From positions 64,607-128,606 of the forward strand of contig VRVR01000017.1 of assembly GCA_009859145.1 (NCBI GenBank): a stretch of 64,000 bases of DNA. The letters are read 5' to 3'. Source of the DNA: Andalucia godoyi. Its lineage: Eukaryota > Discoba > Jakobea > Jakobida > Andaluciidae. The translations under genes were made by a program, and so were the position numbers. Positions 19,421 through 29,004 of this stretch are shown one piece after another. Position 1 is the stretch's first letter. Each line of letters opens with the position of its first letter. Below the pieces are notes generated by a model. It saw nothing but the letters and a program-made list of their open reading frames with translations. It was not told the origin of the DNA and ran no database searches.

Positions 19421-20431
19421 TTAATACGAGCTTTCCGAAGCCGGTTTCGGCAGCTGGGGCTGCGAGGCATTTGGAGCTGCAGACGATTGGCGCGCAGCTT
19501 GTTGCTGCTTCAAAATCGCGAGTCCAGCCGAAGCACCGATTCTCGTAGCTCCTTCTTTGATCATCGTCTGGCAAGCATCCCAGTCGCGGATTCCGCCAGA
19601 AGCCTTTACTCCATACTCGGCCCAATCGACATGCTGCAGGCTGTGCTCGGCAAGGCCATAGTAGTACACGCTGGCCATGATGCGGACATCGTCGATCTGC
19701 GCGCCTTTATCTCCAAATCCCGTCGACGTCTTGACAAAGTCGACTCCCGCTAACGCACACAAGATGGCGACATCGGCAACCTGCTCTTTTGACAAGTAAC
19801 AGGTCTCGAAGATTACTTTCAGTACGACTTTCGACGTTCCCTCTGCCAGTGTCTTTGCGCGGGCAGATTCGGCAGTCTGAATGGCAGACCGCATTTCTTG
19901 GAGTTCTCTCAGGACGTATTGATAGTCTCCATCCAGAACACGACCAACAGGAACCACAACATCGACTTCCGACGCGCCATTCGACACCGCATCGACAAGC
20001 TCGGCACGCTTCGCAACCGTGGACGTCGCTCCGAGTGGAAACCCAATCACAGTGCACACTTTGATGCGATTCTGCAATATACTGAGTGCAAAAGGCACAA
20101 AGGACGAATTGATGCAAACAGACGCAAACGAGTTCTGAAGAGCCTCATTGCACAGCTTTGCGATTTCCGCAGACGTTGCTTGCGCTTTCAGAATCGTATG
20201 GTCGATCACCTGGTTCACTGGAAACGTCCCCAGATCGGAGAAAAGGCCAGGAAATGAAGCGTTCGTCGACGAGTTGGAAGGCAGTATGTGAGAAGCGACG
20301 AAGGATCGGACGTGCGATTCCACAACCTCCAGTGTTGAAAACGGAGTTCCCGACAACTTGGATGCAACCACTGCGAACCGACCAGTAACAAACGAATGAT
20401 ACGCACTTCCAATCATGGCTTCACCTGGCAT
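19421..20431 (-). CDS. DERA: Deoxyribose-phosphate aldolase
   Basis: A 336-residue class I aldolase splitting 2-deoxyribose 5-phosphate into glyceraldehyde 3-phosphate and acetaldehyde, in deoxynucleoside catabolism. The core runs from V-I-D-H-T-I-L-K (residue ~76) through V-C-T-V-I-G-F-P-L-G. The Schiff-base lysine is Lys234 in F-V-K-T-S-T-G-F-G, and V-K-A-S-G-G-I-R follows. The family's proton-relay residues sit in the same blocks. A ~70-residue N-terminal extension and a Gln/Ala/Ser-rich tail lie outside the barrel. Cytosolic. Tandem with KHDC4, 290 bases apart on the same strand. Confidence 0.93.
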   Translation of the reverse strand: MPGEAMIGSAYHSFVTGRFAVVASKLSGTPFSTLEVVESHVRSFVASHILPSNSSTNASFPGLFSDLGTFPVNQVIDHTILKAQATSAEIAKLCNEALQNSFASVCINSSFVPFALSILQNRIKVCTVIGFPLGATSTVAKRAELVDAVSNGASEVDVVVPVGRVLDGDYQYVLRELQEMRSAIQTAESARAKTLAEGTSKVVLKVIFETCYLSKEQVADVAILCALAGVDFVKTSTGFGDKGAQIDDVRIMASVYYYGLAEHSLQHVDWAEYGVKASGGIRDWDACQTMIKEGATRIGASAGLAILKQQQAARQSSAAPNASQPQLPKPASESSY

Positions 20432-20721
20432 CGTTGTTATTTTTCTTCTTTATTTCCGTCAGAAACGCGTAAACAAACAACAAACTGGAAGAATAAGAGA
20501 AAACGGAAGTTAGGAAACAATCGCCTTTCTGCAGCATCGTTTAGTTTTATCGCTGACCAAAAAGACAAACCAAAAATACTCTCAAGTTGGGTGTATGCAT
20601 CGGGGTACGGCCGTGTTAACCGAGAATGCTGGCGAAAGGAAGTAGGGAAACCGACATTACTCTACAAACTGTGCAATTTACAAAACAGGTTCATGATGAT
20701 TGTTGAGTGGGGGGAGCGAGC

Positions 20722-21981
20722 TCAGGAAAGCTTCGTCCGTTTGGAATCCGGTCCGTCCGACTCGCCAGCCTCCGTGTCACGTTTCAAAGGAGCAGCCGTC
20801 CTTACTGCTGGCGGAGGCGGGATGGACATTGGAGGCGGCGGTGGTGGTATTGCAGGCAGTGTAATCGACGGAATGAACATGGGAGGCGGCGGGATTGCAG
20901 AGAGCGGCTTCGGAATTTCAGACATTGGAGTTGACGGAGGTGGAGGTGGAGGAATTGCAAAGGAAGGAGCATTAAAGTACGGAAACGGAATAGGAGGTGG
21001 AGGCGGATGTGGATGTGGCTGCAGGTGTGGGTGCGGCGGCATCATGATGGAAGACCCAGACGGGTTGAAATGAGGAGGCGCAAACAAAGGCAATGGCGGT
21101 GGAGGAACGGTGAATGAAGAGGAGCCTATTGCAGACACCGAAGACGGCGACGATGCAACTGGGGTAGAGAGAACCACGGCTGCAGGAGGAGGAGGGGGAG
21201 GGGGAGGAGGAGCCGGAGCCGGAGATGGAGATGGAGATGGAGCTGCAGAAGGAGCTGCAGAAGGATGAGGGGTTGCAGGCAAAGGCGAGGCTGGAAAAGA
21301 AGGTTCCGACACGGGAGCTTGTTGCGGCTGATCGTCTGCAGAGACATTAGCGCTCGCTCGTTCAGCCTGTATCTTCTTGCCCCGTTCTCGAAACTCCGCA
21401 TACTGTTTCTCGACATGCGAAATCAAGTCTCGCACAAGCACACAGGCGTCCTTCACACTGGACTCGTTCACCGCGGATATATGAAAATGCAACAGCTCAT
21501 CCTCTTCGTCTTCGTCCTCATGCTGATAGCTGCTGTTGTGGTGATGGTGGCGGTGGTGGTGGTGATCAGACGCCCCCGTTCCGCGCCCCTTCAACAAAAC
21601 TCGAGTGTTTGTCTCTCTTGCCACAAACTTGATAAATTCGCCTTGTGGACCAAGCAGCTTCGCGGGCAGCCGAAATCCAGGATGCGGATATTCGAAATCC
21701 GGGTGCTTTTCACTGACGAATACCTTCTCTGTGACTCCAGTCCATTTTCTTCGAGAGTCCGTAACTGCCTGGACCTCTGACAATGCCATCTCTAATTTCT
21801 GAGGAGTGTCTGCAGTAATCAGCAAGTGCAAAGGAGGCGAACCGCGAAACGTCCCTTTCGTCACAATCGACGCACCAGACCGCTGCTCAGCTTCCTTTTG
21901 CCAATTGGACCGCGTTAGCAGGTGGCGGCTCGGAAGATCGTCAATGACGAACACATGCTCAAGTTGCTGTTCATCTGCCAT
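20722..21981 (-). CDS. KHDC4: KH-domain RNA-binding protein, KHDC4/BLOM7 type
   Basis: A 419-residue protein; start at 21981 (M-A-D-E-Q-Q). Residues ~10-190 contain the paired KH-like region of KHDC4: D-D-L-P-S-R-H-L-L-T-R near the start, G-A-S-I-V-T-K-G-T-F, then T-E-K-V-F-V and L-G-P-Q-G-E-F-I-K-F-V with R-V-L-L-K-G-R-G-T-G. A His/Asn-rich then acidic insert sits at ~145-170. The C-terminal half is almost entirely proline-rich with poly-Pro runs, typical of splicing factors that bind WW or SH3 partners. Human KHDC4 acts in pre-mRNA splicing with SNU13/PRPF19 complexes; a similar nuclear role is inferred. An upstream in-frame extension to 22098 has no support. Confidence 0.85.
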   Translation of the reverse strand: MADEQQLEHVFVIDDLPSRHLLTRSNWQKEAEQRSGASIVTKGTFRGSPPLHLLITADTPQKLEMALSEVQAVTDSRRKWTGVTEKVFVSEKHPDFEYPHPGFRLPAKLLGPQGEFIKFVARETNTRVLLKGRGTGASDHHHHRHHHHNSSYQHEDEDEEDELLHFHISAVNESSVKDACVLVRDLISHVEKQYAEFRERGKKIQAERASANVSADDQPQQAPVSEPSFPASPLPATPHPSAAPSAAPSPSPSPAPAPPPPPPPPPAAVVLSTPVASSPSSVSAIGSSSFTVPPPPLPLFAPPHFNPSGSSIMMPPHPHLQPHPHPPPPPIPFPYFNAPSFAIPPPPPPSTPMSEIPKPLSAIPPPPMFIPSITLPAIPPPPPPMSIPPPPAVRTAAPLKRDTEAGESDGPDSKRTKLS

Positions 21982-22256
21982 GTTTTTTGTGCATTTCGTG
22001 TTTCTCAGATCCCAAATGCTAAAACACAGTCCTTTAGCCGAAGAGCGCGGAAAACCTGACGATCGACCGTTTTGCGTACGAACATCAAACAGCCTCATAC
22101 CGGAAGTTTGTTTGGTTTATCTAACCCTATAAGGGGACGCGATTTTCTTACCGTAGTCAAGTCTAGAATTTCTTTCATTCTTTCACTTCTTATTCTTTCT
22201 GTTTATTCCTGGTTTGCTTGGTTTTTGATCATCGAACCGTCAAGCACCTTTCATCA

Positions 22257-22424
22257 ATGACAAAGACAAAACATCGCATGGCTCCAAAGAGGGATCTTTC
22301 CATTAAACTCAAACCTGCCATGCTCGATGATGCCGAGAGAATCAAAAAACTCGTTGATTCCGTCTCGTTGGAGGCGGAGAGCAAGAAGAAGATCGTCGTC
22401 AGACGGCTGAGCAAGATATTTTAA
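22257..22424 (+). CDS. Small basic 55-residue protein, unknown
   Basis: ATG at 22257 after a T/C-rich leader; ends TAA at 22424. The product is highly charged (Lys, Arg, Asp, Glu) with amphipathic-helix periodicity in A-E-R-I-K-K-L-V-D-S-V. No signal or membrane segment. Sense-codon composition looks like that of its neighbours. No family recognised. It might be a small ribosome- or organelle-associated protein, but this is speculation. Confidence 0.42.
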   Translation: MTKTKHRMAPKRDLSIKLKPAMLDDAERIKKLVDSVSLEAESKKKIVVRRLSKIF

Positions 22425-22549
22425 ATCACGAAGATGTGATCGATTGCGCGTTCGGAATGCGCTTTCGAGTCAGAGAACAAGTAGAGAGCAAAGGCAAAAA
22501 GCGTAGTCAGGCGCGGGGTCGTTCGCCGACCACATTCTGTTTCCTCCAA

Positions 22550-22815
22550 CGTTCATTTTTATTGTTTTTTTGAATGTTGAATTGATTGGGAAATGTGTTG
22601 GTTGGTTGCGATGACGCTTTGACCGCATTGAAGAGTTGGCGCTCGCCCCAAATAATAACAAAAAAAAAAACCTGAGGGATTGGGTCTGTCTTCGGCGAGA
22701 GCTCATCCGATGACCGATAGCGATTCATGTTTTGAGCGAGCGGCAGTGCCATTCCGTGAGCTCTTCTAACCTGCATCTCGTCGGGAATTTTCTGCTTTTG
22801 GCAAAACTGCGGGGA
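22550..22815 (+). repeat. Dispersed non-coding repeat, copy 1
   Basis: Resembles 34289-34520 with interrupted but clear similarity. Shared blocks are GTTGAATYGATTGGG, GCATTGAAGAGTTGG followed by GCTCGCCCCAAAT, CGATGACC then GATTCATGT, and TTTTGGCAAAA at the right. GCTCGCC-type and CGAGC-type segments could pair in both copies. It lies between genes with no open frame across it. It could be a small transposon relic or a structured non-coding RNA. Confidence 0.5.
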
Positions 22816-23116
22816 AGATTCGTCCTTCGGGAATCGGATATTTTTCCCTTTGCGTTCCCCGATATTTTTGGAGCGTCAAAAAATAGAACAGATGCTGACA
22901 AGAAAACTGCAACACAAACTTGCACTTTACGTAGAAATTATCTCCACATCATTACAGGTTATCACGGGTTTGGTTTTTTAAAAATTTCTTCCGTTTCTAT
23001 TCATTCTTTGCTCTGTAAAGTTGGACTTTTTGTTATCTTGACTCTGCGGAAAACAGAGAGAAGAAGAAAGAAAGAAAACAAAGACAAGGGGAAAACAAAG
23101 AAGAAAAAATCCGATC

Positions 23117-23488
23117 ATGAACCGACTCGCTGCATTTGCCAAAGCTGCAACCTCGATGTACGTTGCCGGCGCTGCTATAACAGGTGTAACGATCGCTGCG
23201 GTCACAGTTCCTGCGGTGATGGCGTATCCGCGACCTGTGCACATTGGGCCACTGGATGTGAAATTTCACGTCCGAGAACACCTCGAAGCTTCCTTTGAAA
23301 GGTCCACAAGGCTGCAACGACTCGTGCAACAAGAAAGCTTGTGGATCGTCGACACCGTTCTGTTCTGGCCGATGTACGCAAAACACTTGCTCATGGAAGA
23401 ATACAGAAATGTGGAGCAAAGGAAAATCATAGTCGCTTGCGACATTGTTCCTTCCAAAATGAGTGCTGTAGAAATCAGTCTGCATTAG
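23117..23488 (+). CDS. Small protein with N-terminal membrane segment, unknown
   Basis: A 123-residue product. After M-N-R-L-A-A-F-A-K-A-A comes a hydrophobic Ala/Val/Gly/Thr stretch (residues ~12-36), which could be a signal anchor or a mitochondrial presequence followed by a membrane helix. The remaining ~85 residues are soluble, mixed charged, with Trp and Arg. Codon use resembles surrounding genes and the ATG follows an A-rich leader. No family recognised. Could be a mitochondrial membrane protein; inference only. Confidence 0.6.
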   Translation: MNRLAAFAKAATSMYVAGAAITGVTIAAVTVPAVMAYPRPVHIGPLDVKFHVREHLEASFERSTRLQRLVQQESLWIVDTVLFWPMYAKHLLMEEYRNVEQRKIIVACDIVPSKMSAVEISLH

Positions 23489-23508
23489 GAGAACCCGTTG
23501 CTGTCCCA

Positions 23509-23555
23509 TCCCTCTCCCTCTCCCTCTCCCTCTCCCTCTCCCTCTCCTCTCCCAC
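23509..23555 (+). repeat. CCCTCT microsatellite
   Basis: Tandem CCCTCT units seen directly, in the convergent spacer before the SGNH hydrolase 3' end. Confidence 0.85.
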
Positions 23556-23780
23556 ACACAGTGAAGGGTGTCCGTTGGACGCCAGGCTGCCGTCATACGT
23601 CTTCCTTGGAGTTTCCGCGCGGGCGTTTGCGCGCTGTTTCAAATTTATACACGTGTTGGAGGATGGCGCTCGTCAACCTTCACAGACGTGCTCGGGGACC
23701 ATGGGGTGTAAGCATTGCAATAAATCGAACGTCAGCACTAGAACCCGCACGACGGTGGATAGATGAACACATTGCAGGAA

Positions 23781-24674
23781 TTACGACTTCTGGATCGATA
23801 TGGATTGAACGAATTCTTCTCGAAACCCAGCTGGAATGGAGTCTGCAGCAGCACTCGAAAGCAACTTCTGTGGCGGTATCCAGTAACGCGTAGCAGGTGC
23901 CGTTTCAAAATTGTGCTTGCGAACAACGTATTCCACCAAGTTTGCAATGACAGCCCCGCCTCGAGCAGAAGGCTCAATCTGCAGTTCGTACAAGGACGGT
24001 TCGTCCGCGTCGAAGGTATCGGAGAGATGAACGACTGGAATGCGATGTCTTGCAGCGAGCTCAAAGATTGGAGAATATGCAAAGGAAATGAGGTTGGTCA
24101 GTTTGTCCATTGGAGATCCAGGGCCCGGAATCCTGGCCATCGCTTCATACACGCCGTATGTTTGCGGTGCTTTCTTACTGTGACAAGGTTTGTACTGTGT
24201 CATGATGATGATGTGCGCGTTCGGACACGCTGCTTGAATCTGTTCGATGATTCGCGGGTAGTTTCTCCAAAATTTGTCTATTCGAGACTGCAGCTGAGAC
24301 ATGTTTCCGAGAATTTCGCGAACATCATTTCCTCCCACACTGAGTACAACATGAGACGGAGAAAGAGACTGGAGATGGTCCATCGGTGCAAACACGCCTT
24401 TTCCATCGGCCGATTCGGGGAAAGGATCTCCAGCCGCCAAGCGCGCCGAACCAGAAATGAAAGGAACAGCGCCATGCAGCACATCTGAAGTTGTAAAGCC
24501 GTCTGCTGCGTAATTCGTGACCTTGATATTCGACTGCAGAATATGAGGATGAGTTGTCCGCAAACGACGAAGCAACAAAGATGGAACACTGTCCTCGTAT
24601 CGGCCCTGCACCCACACGACATTGTCCAGCGTAGAATCGCCCAGAAGCGCAATGTGCACCGCCAAACGCGCCAT
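23781..24674 (-). CDS. SGNH/GDSL-type hydrolase
   Basis: A 297-residue protein; the ATG at 24674 is the first true Met. Block I is A-L-L-G-D-S-T-L-D-N with the nucleophile Ser near residue 14. Block III is V-G-G-N-D near 115-119. Block V is L-Q-I-E-P-S-A-R-G-G instead of the usual D-x-x-H-P. A Glu stands where the catalytic His normally is, a variant that I recall in a subset of SGNH proteins. The fold is convincing, but the activity (esterase, lipase or none) is uncertain. No signal peptide is evident, so probably cytosolic. Confidence 0.75.
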   Translation of the reverse strand: MARLAVHIALLGDSTLDNVVWVQGRYEDSVPSLLLRRLRTTHPHILQSNIKVTNYAADGFTTSDVLHGAVPFISGSARLAAGDPFPESADGKGVFAPMDHLQSLSPSHVVLSVGGNDVREILGNMSQLQSRIDKFWRNYPRIIEQIQAACPNAHIIIMTQYKPCHSKKAPQTYGVYEAMARIPGPGSPMDKLTNLISFAYSPIFELAARHRIPVVHLSDTFDADEPSLYELQIEPSARGGAVIANLVEYVVRKHNFETAPATRYWIPPQKLLSSAAADSIPAGFREEFVQSISIQKS

Positions 24675-24963
24675 TTTTGTAACCACACCACAGAGCGAAC
24701 GAGCCAGAACACAGCTCCAGGGTCAGGCAGACCCGGGAAAAAAACACAAATGTGCACTCGTGGCACGAGTGGTGGGTATGCTGCTCTCCGATTGCTGTTG
24801 TAACGCAGATGCAAGTTCGTGCACTCCCGCCTCGAGGTCAATGGGGGGGGCCTTTCCTGGGCTTTTTTTCCAGACTGGACTTGCTTGTTCAAGACGTGGA
24901 AACTCGAAGCTTCGATCTCACGATCGTTGCTGTGGCATCGGGACGTCAACATCGAAGTCGTTC

Positions 24964-25188
24964 CTAAATGGTGCGAGCAAACCAGCTTTCGGCTCCTTCC
25001 AAAAGCGTCCAAACTACCACATCGTCGCATAAAAATCCGTCACGCTGCCCAGCGGCTTCCTCGGTGGTTTTCGACAGCGTCACACGTTTCTTGTCAACCT
25101 CGAATTTCGTCTTCACCGCCAGTTGCGTTGACTTCTTGTACACTTCCAAAAACCTAGGAAATTTCTTTCTCGAAACCAAAAACTTCAT
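24964..25188 (-). CDS. Small 74-residue protein, unknown
   Basis: ATG at 25188, stop at 24964. It begins M-K-F-L-V-S-R-K-K-F and ends W-F-A-R-T-I. Basic N-terminal third, mixed charged rest, no membrane segment. The divergent placement from the acidic protein gene at 25377 and the smooth amino-acid composition favour a real gene. No family recognised. Confidence 0.42.
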   Translation of the reverse strand: MKFLVSRKKFPRFLEVYKKSTQLAVKTKFEVDKKRVTLSKTTEEAAGQRDGFLCDDVVVWTLLEGAESWFARTI

Positions 25189-25376
25189 TTTCCCCCTTCT
25201 TCACAAGCTTTCCTGCATTCCTCTAGTCCTTTTCCTCTCCTTTGCTTCCTCTTCGTTCTTGTTCTCTTTTTTTTTAATTTTCGCCCACAGCCCAGCAAAC
25301 TCTCCAACCAGCCTTTTCAGCAGACCAGTGAGAAAAACAGCAACAACAATATTTTAACAAGAAAAAGAACAAAAAA

Positions 25377-25907
25377 ATGCTCCCGGAAATGGCCGAATTG
25401 CAGCTGCCGTTGTCATTCATCCGCCGGGCGTCGTCAAATGGCCAGTCCTTGTCGACTGCACAGAACCTTAATGAGACTTTCGCAAGCTGTTTCTACAATC
25501 GACATCTTTCCATGAGTGAGTCGGATCACTTTGGAGACGATACCGTCTCTCTTGCGGACTCGGACATGGACGACTGGACGGACTCTGAAGAAGACAGCGT
25601 TGATGGCATTGTCTTCACCGATGCCAACCATGAGTCCACCACCAATGCCGCAGCTCGGTTCCACATCCGATGCGAAGTGCAGTACTTCATGCACGGCAGC
25701 TCATCGCAGGATGGAGACTCTCCCATTCAGGAATTTCATATTCCAGTTCGCAGCAACATCAACATCACCTCCCTTCCAAGCGTATCGCACTCCTCTGCTG
25801 CAGCAGACGCAGACGCTCCTGCGATGATGATGATGATATCGATGGACCAGTCGACTCCAGTCAAACGGGCCTCGCTAGTAATCTTTGACGACAGCTCTGA
25901 TTTGTGA
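25377..25907 (+). CDS. Acidic, Ser-rich 176-residue protein, unknown
   Basis: Starts M-L-P-E-M-A after an A-rich leader. Two polypyrimidine-CAG sites (around 25289 and 25320) lie upstream and could be leader splice acceptors. Residues ~45-85 are rich in Asp/Ser and a second Ser/Ala/Asp region lies near 140. No catalytic or membrane motif. Possibly a disordered regulatory protein. Unknown function. Confidence 0.55.
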   Translation: MLPEMAELQLPLSFIRRASSNGQSLSTAQNLNETFASCFYNRHLSMSESDHFGDDTVSLADSDMDDWTDSEEDSVDGIVFTDANHESTTNAAARFHIRCEVQYFMHGSSSQDGDSPIQEFHIPVRSNINITSLPSVSHSSAAADADAPAMMMMISMDQSTPVKRASLVIFDDSSDL

Positions 25908-26685
25908 TGGGATCCTGCAAGACGTGAAGGAAGCCACACAACACAACAAGCAGAAGACAAAAAGAGAGGGGGTGGGGGGCACATTGAAGCTGGTCATGCG
26001 AAATCGTCCTTGTCGGTCTCTGACTCTTCTTTTACCCCTTCGCTTCCTTTTCCCTCTCTCGCCCGTAATCAGGGGATCAAAAGAACTCCCCCGACCTCGA
26101 ATGTATGTAACGTCTTCCGCGCTCACGACAAAGAATGAGAAGAAGAAAAAACACGATGTTGGAATGCATTGGTTCCTCTTGTACATAAAATTTATCTTAT
26201 CTTTGGGAATCAAGTCTTGAAGGCCTCTTCTTCTTCCCCCGCTGTCGCAAACTTCATTCGTCATTCCTGCGGTTTTCTCATTCTCGTCCTCCTATCCACC
26301 ACCTCTTTCCCCGGTAATGCAACGCACACCGCACTCCCCTCTCCCCGCGGGTTGCAACACCGAGTGTGCTTCGTCGGTGGTGGCTATGGATAAGCAGTGC
26401 ACGTTGGGCGACGGTAACAAACGCAAACAGACAGCTACTGTACTGTCGAGCTGTGCACAGTCCAGATTTGAGCATCTGAGTTGAGACTGCAAAGCTACGA
26501 TCTCACCGCCCGCTACTGGTTGCTATCGACAGGTCCGGGCACTCCCCACACCACAGCCCTTGCGCAACGTCTCCATTGTTATTTTTACTTTTTATTTTTC
26601 ATTTTGTTATTATTTTTGGGAGGTTTTAGGTTTGCGTTTGAGTATTTAGGAGAGATTTCACTATTAAAAACATCATTGTAGCAAC
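25908..26685. other. Intergenic region without recognised features
   Basis: About 780 bases with only short frames on either strand. T-rich from 26576 to the saposin-like gene, with TTTTAG and ATTTAG acceptor-like triplets near 26626 and 26650. No RNA gene seen. Confidence 0.4.
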
Positions 26686-27384
26686 ATGCGTGTCCTTGGT
26701 GTGTTTCTTGCAGTTCTCTGCATGTCTGCGTCCTTTGTGCGTGCTGGAACGCGCATGCAGTCCAATGCACCTGATCTGTGCCCGCTGTGCATGGACTCGT
26801 TTGAGGAATCCATGGCGGCTCTTGTCGAGGTGATTGACGCCGGCGTCATCTTTGGAGGATGCGGACAGCTGTGCGGAAAGGTCTTCACACAGACTATTGA
26901 GTTTGAGGCGTGCACTGCACTGTGCGGAATGGTGGGTATCAACACCTTCATGAATCTCGTCAAGAAGGCGGACTTGTCGTACATCTCGCTCTGCGAAGAC
27001 CTCAAGGTCTGTCCGACGGTCGACTGCACAGGAAACTGCGGCGCAATCAATGAGCTGACTCTCCGTCCACAGGTTGCGTCTGCTGGTGACGAAGTCAAGC
27101 TGAACGTTTCCTTCACGATCGCCCAACAGTTTGGAGCTGGTCAGATCTCGTACTCGATCCTTAACGACGCCGGTGATTTGCAGGTGTTGAACGCCTGGAA
27201 TGTCCCGCTCTTCAAGCCCGCCGGACAGACATCGCACGTCTTCGGCATTGATCTTCCTGATGACGACACCATGGAGCCGGGCGAGTATGTGGTCAAAGTT
27301 TCGCTTTGCGACGGCGAATGCGGCTCCAAGAGACCTCACTCGGCACTTTATGATACACAGTCCATCCAGCTTACTGTCCAGTAA
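26686..27384 (+). CDS. Secreted saposin-B-like protein with C-terminal beta domain
   Basis: A 232-residue protein. Signal peptide at residues 1-20 (hydrophobic, ending F-V-R-A-G). Residues ~32-108 hold a saposin-type Cys pattern starting C-P-L-C-M and continuing G-G-C-G-Q-L-C-G-K and C-T-A-L-C-G. Such pairs stabilise a helical lipid-binding fold. Residues ~125-232 look like a beta-sandwich with V-K-L-N-V-S-F-T-I and V-K-V-S-L-C-D-G-E-C-G. It is likely exported or lysosomal and may bind lipids. No membrane anchor. The combination resembles secreted saposin-like proteins of amoeboid protists; the exact role is unknown. Confidence 0.78.
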   Translation: MRVLGVFLAVLCMSASFVRAGTRMQSNAPDLCPLCMDSFEESMAALVEVIDAGVIFGGCGQLCGKVFTQTIEFEACTALCGMVGINTFMNLVKKADLSYISLCEDLKVCPTVDCTGNCGAINELTLRPQVASAGDEVKLNVSFTIAQQFGAGQISYSILNDAGDLQVLNAWNVPLFKPAGQTSHVFGIDLPDDDTMEPGEYVVKVSLCDGECGSKRPHSALYDTQSIQLTVQ

Positions 27385-27696
27385 TGTGCCCCCCACCCTT
27401 GCTCAATTTTTTTTTTTTTTGTTTGGTGCTTGTTGTCGCGCTCCGTAAACGATTTGCTGTTCAATCCACATCATTCGTATGTCGCCACACGCACTGGCTT
27501 GCTGGTTCACTTGTGCCCCCCCCCCCCCCCGATCGCTGTGCACACACGCTCAGTGAAGGCCTCCGTTGCGTTCGGTGTTAGTTGTCTTAGAGCTCTGCAA
27601 CAGCCAGCAAAAAAAAAACCAAAAAACCGACAAGAGATGTCTATGTGCGATGCGACGATTGACACCATCTCTTTTTCTTCTCTTCTTGTTACTGTT
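27385..27696. other. Convergent spacer with homopolymer runs
   Basis: Contains a T run (27408-27421), a C run (27516-27530) and an A run (27609-27617). No gene recognised. Confidence 0.5.
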
Positions 27697-29004
27697 TCAG
27701 TTCTTGTAGATTTCCACGGCCGACATGATACACTGAACACACGCATAGCCACAAGCACCGATTCCAAAGACTACCACGGATAGATCAAACAGTTTTCGGT
27801 TCGTGGACGCCGTTCGCTTTGTTACAGTGTAATGCATCAGCGGAGGGAAAATAAACATGAGAGGAATGCACGTGAAGGCCCCTACAAAGTCAATTACAAG
27901 CCCAAAGTTGGGGATCGCCAGCGCAAGCCCCACCGTCAGCAGCACGGCACCTAGTCGAACCCCATTTCGTTTCCACTCCACGGCATTGGTAGGTTCAACT
28001 AACGCATCTTCGCCAAATAGACTCTTTTCAACCAACTCCACTGCTGGATACGCCATCAACGGATACGTCCCGAGAATCGCGAGAATCAGCGAGATCAATA
28101 CGATTGTGGTCAGCGGTCCGCCGGGAAGCTCCATGGTGATTACAGCATCCACATCGCTGCCATACGCAGAATAGCCCACCGCGCCGAACGCCATGAATAT
28201 GACCGCCGCAACAGCAAACACCCATGCAAGCGTGCCGGGATACGCTCGTCTATTCTTCATCGTGCTCTCCACAGGAAGCACAGTAGCAATTCCTTCAAAT
28301 GCATAGCACAGCCCCGAAAGATACTGAATGAAACCAGAACTCGCAGAGACAACGCCGCTTCCATGGCCAACCTTGTCCGCAGAATATCCAATCACACATG
28401 AAATCCCGACGACGATGCACAGATTAGAAAATCCAGAAACCGGTCCAAGAACCCTCATGCTTCGCAGCAGAGTCAGACCGTACACAACAGGAAACACGCA
28501 CAAGATCCAGAACTTGGTGTCCAGTTCGGAGACCAAACGATGCATGTTCGTCGAGATGAAGATGACATAGACGGTGCAAAACCCCAGCTGCGACGCAACG
28601 ATGGAAGTGTACGCAACAACCTTTCCCGCCTGTCCATACAAAAGCGTCATCATTTGCGGAAACGTCAGAATTTCAGGCGCGTCCCTTGGCAGCTGTTTCT
28701 GCATCAAGTACTTCGTATCGACAAGCATAATCATGCAAAAGTACGACAGCACAGCTACCGGCGGAACTGCAACGATGCCAAGCCACAGACCCGCAAGCGA
28801 GAATGCGTATGGAAGCCCCAGGAGCCCCGATCCAATAAATGCTTTCAGAGAATTAAAAAACGCTCGCGACGTCGACTGCAAAGGAATCACTCCGCCATGA
28901 CCGTCCGACACAAGCTTGCTTTCGCCCGCGTGTATCAAACTCTCCGTATCGCCCAACGAAGAACTCGGAGATAGCACATCCGAGCTGCGTCTCTGCACAT
29001 GCAT
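27697..29004 (-). CDS. Amino-acid transporter, AAAP/SLC36-like family
   Basis: A 435-residue integral membrane protein with a ~45-residue polar N-terminus, then about ten to eleven hydrophobic helices. The first helix has the family motif F-I-G-S-G-L-L-G-L-P-Y-A-F after F-F-N-S-L-K-A. Later helices include G-L-C-Y-A-F-E-G-I, matching the sixth-helix region of AAAP carriers. Probably a proton-coupled or vacuolar amino-acid carrier; substrate and membrane cannot be set from sequence. Divergent from the orphan at 29432. Confidence 0.88.
   Translation of the reverse strand: MHVQRRSSDVLSPSSSLGDTESLIHAGESKLVSDGHGGVIPLQSTSRAFFNSLKAFIGSGLLGLPYAFSLAGLWLGIVAVPPVAVLSYFCMIMLVDTKYLMQKQLPRDAPEILTFPQMMTLLYGQAGKVVAYTSIVASQLGFCTVYVIFISTNMHRLVSELDTKFWILCVFPVVYGLTLLRSMRVLGPVSGFSNLCIVVGISCVIGYSADKVGHGSGVVSASSGFIQYLSGLCYAFEGIATVLPVESTMKNRRAYPGTLAWVFAVAAVIFMAFGAVGYSAYGSDVDAVITMELPGGPLTTIVLISLILAILGTYPLMAYPAVELVEKSLFGEDALVEPTNAVEWKRNGVRLGAVLLTVGLALAIPNFGLVIDFVGAFTCIPLMFIFPPLMHYTVTKRTASTNRKLFDLSVVVFGIGACGYACVQCIMSAVEIYKN

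Noticed and set aside
22550-22815. C/D-box snoRNA reading of the GATGACC motifs
   Set aside because: The boxes do not have matching D boxes and terminal stem at the right spacing; kept only as an unexplained repeat.
23498-23893. Frame beginning in the CCCTCT repeat
   Set aside because: Starts in simple sequence and runs antisense into the SGNH hydrolase; no independent support.
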